DNA of 64,000 nt from Elmis aenea (Eukaryota > Arthropoda > Insecta > Coleoptera > Elmidae): NCBI GenBank assembly GCA_947652605.1, contig CANTFG010000215.1, positions 62,001-126,000 on the forward strand, written 5' to 3'. A program made the translations under genes and the position numbers. Below are positions 1-8,550 of this stretch, in pieces. Position 1 is the first letter of the stretch; every line of letters starts with the position of its first letter. The notes beneath the pieces were generated by a model, which worked only from the letters and a program-made list of their open reading frames with translations, was not told where the DNA came from and ran no database searches.

Positions 1-467
1 ATTTACAAAGTTATTTAAAAAATTAAAAATTTTAAAAATTTTGAAATTTTTTTTCGAAAACGGCTTGTTACATTTTGTTCAAATTTTAGCATGTTATAGA
101 GTTTAATTTTCTTAGTATAATGCCGTTTGTTTCAACTAGTTTGAAATTTAATTTACAAAGTTATTCAAAAAATTAAAAATTTTGAAAATTTTGAAATTTT
201 TTTTCGAAAACGGCTCGTTACATTTTGTTCAAATTTTAGCATGTTATAGAGTTTAATTTTCTTAGTATTATGCCGTTTGTTTCAACTAGTTTGAAATTTA
301 ATTTACAAAGTTATTCAAAAAAGTAAAAATTTTAAAAATTTTGAATTTTTTTCTCGAAAACGGCTCATACGATTTTGTTCAAATTTTAGTATGTTATAGA
401 GTTTTATTTTCTTAGTATAATGCCGTTTGTTTCAACTAGTTTGAAATTTAATTTACAAAGTTATTCG

Positions 468-504
468 AAAAATTAAAAATTATCAAAATTTTGAAATTTT
501 TTTT
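468..504. other. A/T tract half of the monomer (positions 18-54)
   Basis: About 37 bp are almost pure A/T, built of alternating A-runs and T-runs (AAAAATT, AAAATT, GAAATTTT) and ending in an 8-T run. Most subfamily-defining variation (positions 23, 32-34, 38, 44-47, 53) falls here. Phased A/T tracts bend DNA and affect nucleosome placement. One such tract per 150 bp, close to nucleosome core length, would suit regular nucleosome phasing; this is inference. Confidence 0.6.
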
Positions 505-510
505 CGAAAA
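501..510. other. Perfect 10-bp palindrome TTTTCGAAAA (monomer 51-60)
   Basis: This self-complementary decamer is centred on a CpG and is present in most monomers (A, B, D, E, H, I, J, L). In C, F and G monomers position 53 is C (TTCTCGAAAA), which breaks the outer dyad and leaves only the TCGA core. It sits at the boundary between the A/T-tract half of the monomer and the mixed-sequence half. It may be a protein-binding or nucleosome-positioning site, but that is inference. Confidence 0.75.
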
Positions 511-578
511 CGGCTCGTTACATTTTGTTCAAATTTTAGCATGTTATAGAGTTTAATTTTCTTAGTATAATGCCGTTT
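508..578. other. Inverted repeat AAACGGC ... GCCGTTT (monomer 58-64 / 122-128)
   Basis: The seven-base arms AAACGGC (508-514) and GCCGTTT (572-578) are exact reverse complements separated by 57 bp. Both arms hold the few GC-rich bases of the monomer and both keep a CpG. The right arm loses its last base pair in E monomers with G128. Pairing would form a short stem with a large loop. Dyad symmetry of this kind has been proposed as a feature of centromeric satellites that lack CENP-B boxes; a role here is untested. Confidence 0.65.
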
Positions 579-580
579 GT

Positions 581-595
581 TTCAACTAGTTTGAA
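581..595. other. Short dyad TTCAA-CTAGT-TTGAA (monomer 131-145)
   Basis: TTCAA (581-585) and TTGAA (591-595) are reverse complements around a 5-base spacer that includes the palindrome AACTAGTT. Subfamily changes fall in this element: H has G138, F has C141 and the D''a variant has T136. Each change breaks part of the symmetry. It lies in the last 20 bp of each monomer. Confidence 0.6.
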
Positions 596-1650
596 ATTTA
601 ATTTACAAAGTTATTTAAAAAATTAAAAATTTTGAAAATTTTGAATTTTTTTTTCGAAAACGGCTCGTTACATTTTGTTCAAATTTTAGCATGTTATAGA
701 GTTTAATTTTCTAAGTATAATGCCGTTTGTTTCAACTAGTTTGAAATTTAATTTACAAAGTTATTCGAAAAATTAAAAATTTTGAAAATTTTGAAATTTT
801 TTTTCGAAAACGGCTCGTTACATTTTGTTCAAATTTTAGCATGTTATAGAGTTTAATTTTCTTAGTATTATGCCGTTTGTTTCAACTAGTTTGAAATTTA
901 ATTTACAAAGTTATTCAAAAAAGTAAAAATTTTAAAAATTTTGAATTTTTTTCTCGAAAACGGCTCATACGATTTTGTTCAAATTTTAGTATGTTATAGA
1001 GTTTTATTTTCTTAGTATAATGCCGTTTGTTTCAACTAGTTTGAAATTTAATTTACAAAGTTATTCGAAAAATTAAAAATTATCAAAATTTTGAAATTTT
1101 TTTTCGAAAACGGCTCGTTACATTTTGTTCAAATTTTAGCATGTTATAGAGTTTAATTTTCTTAGTATAATGCCGTTTGTTTCAACTAGTTTGAAATTTA
1201 ATTTACAAAGTTATTCAAAAAATTAAAAATTTTAAAATTTTTGAAATTTTTTTTCGAAAACGGCTCGTTACATTTTGTTCAAATTTTAGCATGTTATAGA
1301 GTTTAATTTTCTTAGTATTATGCCGTTGGTTTCAACTAGTTTGAAATTTAATTTACAAAGTTATTCAAAAAAGTAAAAATTTTAAAAATTTTGAATTTTT
1401 TTCTCGAAAACGGCTCATACGATTTTGTTCAAATTTTAGTATGTTATAGAGTTTTATTTTCTTAGTATAATGCCGTTTGTTTCAACTAGTTTGAAATTTA
1501 ATTTACAAAGTTATTCGAAAAATTAAAAATTATCAAAATTTTGAAATTTTTTTTCGAAAACGGCTCGTTACATTTTGTTCAAATTTTAGCATGTTATAGA
1601 GTTTAATTTTCTTAGTATAATGCCGTTTGTTTCAACTAGTTTGAAATTTA

Positions 1651-1800
1651 ATTTACAAAGTTATTTAAAAAATTAAAAATTTTGAAAATTTTGAATTTTT
1701 TTTTCGAAAACGGCTCGTTACATTTTGTTCAAATTTTAGCATGTTATAGAGTTTAATTTTCTAAGTATAATGCCGTTTGTTTCAACTAGTTTGAAATTTA
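1651..1800. repeat. Monomer subfamily A (exemplar)
   Basis: Subfamily A is recognised by T16 (TTATTTAAAA), TTTGAAAATT at 31-40, T46 (TTGAATTTTT) and A113 (CTAAGTATAA at 111-120). Other copies lie at 601, 2701, 4651, 20999, 28346, 31049, 36749 and 44099. Variant A' keeps T16 and A113 but has A46 (7501, 8701, 10201, 11851, 47999+150 onward); it replaces A in the D''/F/G zone. Variant A'' has T16, A46 and CTTAGTATAA (22049, 26099, 27299, 30149, 32849, 34049, 35099, 35699, 40049). A is usually followed by B. Confidence 0.9.
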
Positions 1801-1950
1801 ATTTACAAAGTTATTCAAAAAATTAAAAATTTTGAAAATTTTGAAATTTTTTTTCGAAAACGGCTCGTTACATTTTGTTCAAATTTTAGCATGTTATAGA
1901 GTTTAATTTTCTTAGTATTATGCCGTTTGTTTCAACTAGTTTGAAATTTA
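1801..1950. repeat. Monomer subfamily B (exemplar) and variant B2
   Basis: B has TTATTCAAAA, AATTAAAAAT, TTTGAAAATT, A46 and CTTAGTATTA at 111-120. It normally follows A and precedes C. Variant B2 has G76 (CATTTGGTTC) and is confined to the central H/J zone (21149, 22349, 22499, 25349, 26399, 33149, 39149). Rare single-base markers help trace block copying: G25 in the copies at 6451 and 45899, and ATGGTATAGA at 91-100 in the copies at 7051, 46499 and 49199. Confidence 0.9.
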
Positions 1951-2100
1951 ATTTACAAAGTTATTCAAAAAAGTAAAAATTTTAAAAATTTTGAATTTTT
2001 TTCTCGAAAACGGCTCATACGATTTTGTTCAAATTTTAGTATGTTATAGAGTTTTATTTTCTTAGTATAATGCCGTTTGTTTCAACTAGTTTGAAATTTA
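1951..2100. repeat. Monomer subfamily C (exemplar) and variant C*
   Basis: C has AAGTAAAAAT at 21-30, T46, C53 (TTCTCG), the CATACG form at 66-71, T90 (TTTTAGT) and T105 (GTTTTATTTT). It differs from D at about 12 of 150 positions, making C and D the two most distant common types. Variant C* is the same but has A105 (GTTTAATTTT), as at 7801, 9301, 10501, 10951, 12151 and 13801. C is followed by a D-type monomer, whereas C* is almost always followed by E*. Confidence 0.92.
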
Positions 2101-2250
2101 ATTTACAAAGTTATTCGAAAAATTAAAAATTATCAAAATTTTGAAATTTTTTTTCGAAAACGGCTCGTTACATTTTGTTCAAATTTTAGCATGTTATAGA
2201 GTTTAATTTTCTTAGTATAATGCCGTTTGTTTCAACTAGTTTGAAATTTA

Positions 2251-2400
2251 ATTTACAAAGTTATTCAAAAAATTAAAAATTTTAAAATTTTTGAAATTTT
2301 TTTTCGAAAACGGCTCGTTACATTTTGTTCAAATTTTAGCATGTTATAGAGTTTAATTTTCTTAGTATTATGCCGTTGGTTTCAACTAGTTTGAAATTTA
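2251..2400. repeat. Monomer subfamily E (exemplar) and variant E*
   Basis: E has TTTAAAATTT at 31-40 (T38), A46, CTTAGTATTA and G128 (TGCCGTTGGT). G128 removes the last base pair of the AAACGGC/GCCGTTT inverted repeat. Further copies lie at 1201, 3301, 4201, 5251, 5701, 28949, 31649, 37349, 43649, 44699 and 45149. Variant E* lacks G128 (T128) and belongs to the D''/F/G zone (7951, 9451, 11101, 12301, 13951, 14701). A sub-variant with C87 (TTTCAGC) marks five copies, with that C at 15986, 54384, 56333, 60832 and 62783. Confidence 0.9.
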
Positions 2401-3750
2401 ATTTACAAAGTTATTCAAAAAAGTAAAAATTTTAAAAATTTTGAATTTTTTTCTCGAAAACGGCTCATACGATTTTGTTCAAATTTTAGTATGTTATAGA
2501 GTTTTATTTTCTTAGTATAATGCCGTTTGTTTCAACTAGTTTGAAATTTAATTTACAAAGTTATTCGACAAATTAAAAATTATCAAAATTTTGAAATTTT
2601 TTTTCGAAAACGGCTCGTTACATTTTGTTCAAATTTTAGCATGTTATAGAGTTTAATTTTCTTAGTATAATGCCGTTTGTTTCAACTAGTTTGAAATTTA
2701 ATTTACAAAGTTATTTAAAAAATTAAAAATTTTGAAAATTTTGAATTTTTTTTTCGAAAACGGCTCGTTACATTTTGTTCAAATTTTAGCATGTTATAGA
2801 GTTTAATTTTCTAAGTATAATGCCGTTTGTTTCAACTAGTTTGAAATTTAATTTACAAAGTTATTCAAAAAATTAAAAATTTTGAAAATTTTGAAATTTT
2901 TTTTCGAAAACGGCTCGTTACATTTTGTTCAAATTTTAGCATGTTATAGAGTTTAATTTTCTTAGTATTATGCCGTTTGTTTCAACTAGTTTGAAATTTA
3001 ATTTACAAAGTTATTCAAAAAAGTAAAAATTTTAAAAATTTTGAATTTTTTTCTCGAAAACGGCTCATACGATTTTGTTCAAATTTTAGTATGTTATAGA
3101 GTTTTATTTTCTTAGTATAATGCCGTTTGTTTCAACTAGTTTGAAATTTAATTTACAAAGTTATTCGAAAAATTAAAAATTATCAAAATTTTGAAATTTT
3201 TTTTCGAAAACGGCTCGTTACATTTTGTTCAAATTTTAGCATGTTATAGAGTTTAATTTTCTTAGTATAATGCCGTTTGTTTCAACTAGTTTGAAATTTA
3301 ATTTACAAAGTTATTCAAAAAATTAAAAATTTTAAAATTTTTGAAATTTTTTTTCGAAAACGGCTCGTTACATTTTGTTCAAATTTTAGCATGTTATAGA
3401 GTTTAATTTTCTTAGTATTATGCCGTTGGTTTCAACTAGTTTGAAATTTAATTTACAAAGTTATTCAAAAAAGTAAAAATTTTAAAAATTTTGAATTTTT
3501 TTCTCGAAAACGGCTCATACGATTTTGTTCAAATTTTAGTATGTTATAGAGTTTTATTTTCTTAGTATAATGCCGTTTGTTTCAACTAGTTTGAAATTTA
3601 ATTTACAAAGTTATTCGAAAAATTAAAAATTATCAAAATTTTGAAATTTTTTTTCGAAAACGGCTCGTTACATTTTGTTCAAATTTTAGCATGTTATAGA
3701 GTTTAATTTTCTTAGTATAATGCCGTTTGTTTCAACTAGTTTGAAATTTA

Positions 3751-4650
3751 ATTTACAAAGTTATTTAAAAAATTAAAAATTTTGAAAATTTTGAATTTTT
3801 TTTTCGAAAACGGCTCGTTACATTTTGTTCAAATTTTAGCATGTTATAGAGTTTAATTTTCTTAGTATTATGCCGTTTGTTTCAACTAGTTTGAAATTTA
3901 ATTTACAAAGTTATTCAAAAAAGTAAAAATTTTAAAAATTTTGCATTTTTTTCTCGAAAACGGCTCATACGATTTTGTTCAAATTTTAGTATGTTATAGA
4001 GTTTTATTTTCTTAGTATAATGCCGTTTGTTTCAACTAGTTTGAAATTTAATTTACAAAGTTATTCGAAAAATTAAAAATTATCAAAATTTTGAAATTTT
4101 TTTTCGAAAACGGCTCGTTACATTTTGTTCAAATTTTAGCATGTTATAGAGTTTAATTTTCTTAGTATAATGCCGTTTGTTTCAACTAGTTTGAAATTTA
4201 ATTTACAAAGTTATTCAAAAAATTAAAAATTTTAAAATTTTTGAAATTTTTTTTCGAAAACGGCTCGTTACATTTTGTTCAAATTTTAGCATGTTATAGA
4301 GTTTAATTTTCTTAGTATTATGCCGTTGGTTTCAACTAGTTTGAAATTTAATTTACAAAGTTATTCAAAAAAGTAAAAATTTTAAAAATTTTGAATTTTT
4401 TTCTCGAAAACGGCTCATACGATTTTGTTCAAATTTTAGTATGTTATAGAGTTTTATTTTCTTAGTATAATGCCGTTTGTTTCAACTAGTTTGAAATTTA
4501 ATTTACAAAGTTATTCGAAAAATTAAAAATTATCAAAATTTTGAAATTTTTTTTCGAAAACGGCTCGTTACATTTTGTTCAAATTTTAGCATGTTATAGA
4601 GTTTAATTTTCTTAGTATAATGCCGTTTGTTTCAACTAGTTTGAAATTTA
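3751..4650. repeat. Six-monomer variant of the 7-mer with an A/B chimeric monomer
   Basis: The monomer at 3751-3900 has the left half of A (T16, T46) and the right end of B (CTTAGTATTA). It stands where A and B should both be, so the unit is one monomer (150 bp) short. This is the expected product of in-register unequal crossover between neighbouring A and B. The next monomer (3901) is G instead of C, the only G in this zone. The remainder is D-E-C-D. Confidence 0.85.
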
Positions 4651-5700
4651 ATTTACAAAGTTATTTAAAAAATTAAAAATTTTGAAAATTTTGAATTTTT
4701 TTTTCGAAAACGGCTCGTTACATTTTGTTCAAATTTTAGCATGTTATAGAGTTTAATTTTCTAAGTATAATGCCGTTTGTTTCAACTAGTTTGAAATTTA
4801 ATTTACAAAGTTATTCAAAAAATTAAAAATTTTGAAAATTTTGAAATTTTTTTTCGAAAACGGCTCGTTACATTTTGTTCAAATTTTAGCATGTTATAGA
4901 GTTTAATTTTCTTAGTATTATGCCGTTTGTTTCAACTAGTTTGAAATTTAATTTACAAAGTTATTCAAAAAAGTAAAAATTTTAAAAATTTTGAATTTTT
5001 TTCTCGAAAACGGCTCATACGATTTTGTTCAAATTTTAGTATGTTATAGAGTTTTATTTTCTTAGTATAATGCCGTTTGTTTCAACTAGTTTGAAATTTA
5101 ATTTACAAAGTTATTCGAAAAATTAAAAATTATCAAAATTTTGAAATTTTTTTTCGAAAACGGCTCGTTACATTTTGTTCAAATTTTAGCATGTTATAGA
5201 GTTTAATTTTCTTAGTATAATGCCGTTTGTTTCAACTAGTTTGAAATTTAATTTACAAAGTTATTCAAAAAATTAAAAATTTTAAAATTTTTGAAATTTT
5301 TTTTCGAAAACGGCTCGTTACATTTTGTTCAAATTTTAGCATGTTATAGAGTTTAATTTTCTTAGTATTATGCCGTTGGTTTCAACTAGTTTGAAATTTA
5401 ATTTACAAAGTTATTCAAAAAAGTAAAAATTTTAAAAATTTTGAATTTTTTTCTCGAAAACGGCTCATACGATTTTGTTCAAATTTTAGTATGTTATAGA
5501 GTTTTATTTTCTTAGTATAATGCCGTTTGTTTCAACTAGTTTGAAATTTAATTTACAAAGTTATTCGACAAATTAAAAATTATCAAAATTTTGAAATTTT
5601 TTTTCGAAAACGGCTCGTTACATTTTGTTCAAATTTTAGCATGTTATAGAGTTTAATTTTCTTAGTATAATGCCGTTTGTTTCAACTAGTTTGAAATTTA

Positions 5701-7050
5701 ATTTACAAAGTTATTCAAAAAATTAAAAATTTTAAAATTTTTGAAATTTTTTTTCGAAAACGGCTCGTTACATTTTGTTCAAATTTTAGCATGTTATAGA
5801 GTTTAATTTTCTTAGTATTATGCCGTTGGTTTCAACTAGTTTGAAATTTAATTTACAAAGTTATTCAAAAAAGTAAAAATTTTAAAAATTTTGAATTTTT
5901 TTCTCGAAAACGGCTCATACGATTTTGTTCAAATTTTAGTATGTTATAGAGTTTTATTTTCTTAGTATAATGCCGTTTGTTTCAACTAGTTTGAAATTTA
6001 ATTTACAAAGTTATTCGAAAAATTAAAAATTATCAAAATTTTGAAATTTTTTTTCGAAAACGGCTCGTTACATGTTGTTCAAATTTTAGCATGTTATAGA
6101 GTTTAATTTTTTTAGCATAATGCCGTTTGTTTCAACTAGTTTGAAATTTAATTTACAAAGTTATTCAAAAAAGAAAAAATTTTGAAAATTTTGAAATTTT
6201 TTTTCGAAAACGGCTCGTTACATTTTGTTCAAATTTTGCCATGTTATAGAGTTTAATTTTTTTAGTTTAATGCCGTTTGTTTCAACTAGTTTGAAATTTA
6301 ATTTACAAAGTTATTTAAAAAATTAAAAATTTTAAAAATTTTGAAATTTTTTTTCGAAAACGGCTCGTTACATTTTGTTCAAATTTTAGCATGTTATAGA
6401 GTTTAATTTTCTTAGTATAATGCCGTTTGTTTCAACTAGTTTGAAATTTAATTTACAAAGTTATTCAAAAAATTGAAAATTTTGAAAATTTTGAAATTTT
6501 TTTTCGAAAACGGCTCGTTACATTTTGTTCAAATTTTAGCATGTTATAGAGTTTAATTTTCTTAGTATTATGCCGTTTGTTTCAACTAGTTTGAAATTTA
6601 ATTTACAAAGTTATTCAAAAAAGTAAAAATTTTAAAAATTTTGAATTTTTTTCTCGAAAACGGCTCATACGATTTTGTTCAAATTTTAGTATGTTATAGA
6701 GTTTTATTTTCTTAGTATAATGCCGTTTGTTTCAACTAGTTTGAAATTTAATTTACAAAGTTATTCGAAAAATTAAAAATTATCAAAATTTTGAAATTTT
6801 TTTTCGAAAACGGCTCGTTACATTTTGTTCAAATTTTAGCATGTTATAGAGTTTAATTTTCTTAGTATAATGCCGTTTGTTTCAACTAGTTTGAAATTTA
6901 ATTTACAAAGTTATTTAAAAAATTAAAAATTTTAAAAATTTTGAAATTTTTTTTCGAAAACGGCTCGTTACATTTTGTTCAAATTTTAGCATGTTATAGA
7001 GTTTAATTTTCTAAGTATAATGCCGTTTGTTTCAACTAGTTTGAAATTTA
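5701..7050. repeat. Transition block E-C-D2-H-I-B-C-D-A/I
   Basis: The 7-mer pattern breaks here. The monomer at 6001 is D2 with a private C at 116 (TTTAGCATAA), followed by H (6151), I (6301), B with G25 (6451), C, D and an A/I mixture at 6901 (TTTAAAAATT with A113). The same string with the same rare markers recurs at 45149-46498. It is the hinge between the A-B-C-D-E-C-D zone and the D''/F/G zone in both places. Confidence 0.88.
6301..6450. repeat. Monomer subfamily I (exemplar)
   Basis: I has T16, TTTAAAAATT at 31-40, A46 and CTTAGTATAA. The first monomer of the window (1-150) is similar but carries a private T at 66 (CGGCTTG), which destroys one CpG. Other copies are at 18750, 19799, 27749, 30449, 34499, 36149, 38399, 40499, 41999 and 45749. 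I nearly always follows H and precedes B, so H-I-B is a recurrent string. Confidence 0.85.
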
Positions 7051-8100
7051 ATTTACAAAGTTATTCAAAAAATTAAAAATTTTGAAAATTTTGAAATTTT
7101 TTTTCGAAAACGGCTCGTTACATTTTGTTCAAATTTTAGCATGGTATAGAGTTTAATTTTCTTAGTATTATGCCGTTTGTTTCAACTAGTTTGAAATTTA
7201 ATTTACAAAGTTATTCAAAAAAGTAAAAATTTTAAAAATTTTGAATTTTTTTCTCGAAAACGGCTCATACGATTTTGTTCAAATTTTAGTATGTTATAGA
7301 GTTTTATTTTCTTAGTATAATGCCGTTTGTTTCAACTAGTTTGAAATTTAATTTACAAAGTTATTCGAAAAATTAAAAATTATTAAAATTTTGAAATTTT
7401 TTTTCGAAAACGGCTCGTTACATTTTGTTCAAATTTTAGCATGTTATAGAGTTTAATTTTCTTAGTATAATGCCGTTTGTTTCAACTAGTTTGAAATTTA
7501 ATTTACAAAGTTATTTAAAAAATTAAAAATTTTGAAAATTTTGAAATTTTTTTTCGAAAACGGCTCGTTACATTTTGTTCAAATTTTAGCATGTTATAGA
7601 GTTTAATTTTCTAAGTATAATGCCGTTTGTTTCAACTAGTTTGAAATTTAATTTACAAAGTTATTCAAAAAATTAAAAATTTTGAAAATTTTGAAATTTT
7701 TTTTCGAAAACGGCTCGTTACATTTTGTTCAAATTTTAGCATGTTATAGAGTTTAATTTTCTTAGTATTATGCCGTTTGTTTCAACTAGTTTGAAATTTA
7801 ATTTACAAAGTTATTCAAAAAAGTAAAAATTTTAAAAATTTTGAATTTTTTTCTCGAAAACGGCTCATACGATTTTGTTCAAATTTTAGTATGTTATAGA
7901 GTTTAATTTTCTTAGTATAATGCCGTTTGTTTCAACTAGTTTGAAATTTAATTTACAAAGTTATTCAAAAAATTAAAAATTTTAAAATTTTTGAAATTTT
8001 TTTTCGAAAACGGCTCGTTACATTTTGTTCAAATTTTAGCATGTTATAGAGTTTAATTTTCTTAGTATTATGCCGTTTGTTTCAACTAGTTTGAAATTTA

Positions 8101-8250
8101 ATTTACAAAGTTATTCAAAAAAGTAAAAATTTTAAAAATTTTGCATTTTTTTCTCGAAAACGGCTCATACGATTTTGTTCAAATTTTAGTATGTTATAGA
8201 GTTTTATTTTCTTAGTATAATGCCGTTTGTTTCAACTAGTTTGAAATTTA
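8101..8250. repeat. Monomer subfamily G (exemplar)
   Basis: G is a C-type monomer with C44 (TTGCATTTTT at 41-50) and T105. It follows E* and precedes D'' throughout the D''/F/G zone (9601, 11251, 12451, 14101, 16050, 17700, 47549, 48749, 50249, 51449, 54448, 56397, 58047, 59397, 60896, 62847). One isolated copy lies outside that zone at 3901, next to the chimeric monomer at 3751. Confidence 0.9.
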
Positions 8251-8400
8251 ATTTACAAAGTTATTCGAAAAATTAAAAATTATCAAAATTTTGAAATTTT
8301 TTTTCGAAAACGGCTCGTTACATTTTGTTCAAATTTTAGCATGTTATAGAGTTTAATTTTCTTAGTATATTGCCGTTTGTTTCAACTAGTTTGAAATTTA
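8251..8400. repeat. Monomer variant D'' (exemplar)
   Basis: D'' is a D monomer ending CTTAGTATAT at 111-120 (A119, T120). It always stands between G (or C) and F. Sub-variant D''g has G25 (AATTGAAAAT; 16200, 54598, 56547, 61046, 62997). Sub-variant D''a has T136 (TTCAATTAGT; 15001, 53399, 55348, 59847, 61798). The D''a form always precedes an F and then a K monomer. Confidence 0.9.
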
Positions 8401-8550
8401 ATTTACAAAGTTATTCGAAAAAGTAAAAATTTTAAAAATTTTGAATTTTTTTCTCGAAAACGGCTCATACGATTTTGTTTAAATTTTAGCATGTTATAGA
8501 GTTTAATTTTCTTAGTATTATGCCGTTTGTTTCAACTAGTCTGAAATTTA
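8401..8550. repeat. Monomer subfamily F (exemplar)
   Basis: F combines G17 (TTATTCGAAA) with AAGTAAAAAT, T46, C53 and the CATACG form. It then has T80 (GATTTTGTTT), C90, A105, CTTAGTATTA and C141 (CTGAAATTTA). It therefore mixes D-type and C-type diagnostic bases with two private ones (T80 and C141). Copies: 9901, 11551, 12751, 14401, 15151, 16350, 47849, 50549, 51749, 53549 and more. Two copies (18000 and 59697) keep T80 but have T141. Confidence 0.9.

Larger units (their letters stand above)
451..600. repeat. Monomer subfamily D (reference copy)
   Basis: This copy serves as the coordinate reference for the monomer. Subfamily D is recognised by TTATTCGAAA at positions 11-20 (G17) and TATC at 31-34. 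Its right half carries the CTCGTTAC form at 64-71, AGC at 88-90, A105 and CTTAGTATAA at 111-120. It has 15 C and 18 G, giving 22% GC, and five CpG sites (16, 55, 61, 66, 124). D almost always follows C. Variants are D' (TATT at 31-34; for example 7351, 13351, 46799), D2 (G at 74, T at 111; for example 20249, 21449), D'' (TATAT at 116-120) and copies with C19 (2551, 5551, 44999). Confidence 0.95.
601..5700. repeat. 1,050-bp higher-order repeat A-B-C-D-E-C-D
   Basis: Seven monomers in fixed order make a 1,050-bp unit. Complete units lie at 601-1650, 1651-2700, 2701-3750 and 4651-5700, with a shortened 900-bp unit at 3751-4650. Corresponding monomers in different units match at nearly every base. 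In the first unit the B position (751) carries G17. The last D of the second and fifth units (2551 and 5551) shares C19, so these two units are closer to each other than to their neighbours. After 5700 the pattern continues with E-C and then passes into D2-H-I. Confidence 0.93.

Noticed and set aside
491..504. RNA polymerase III terminator or promoter function of the poly-T and TATA-like stretches
   Set aside because: T-runs and TATAA occur in every monomer as a result of AT-richness. No A-box or B-box, transcription-start context or RNA gene accompanies them.
501..517. CENP-B box within TTTTCGAAAACGGCTCG
   Set aside because: Against the core nTTCGnnnnAnnCGGGn it matches only 6 of 9 conserved bases (TTCG, one C and the last G), lacking the central A and the CGGG block.
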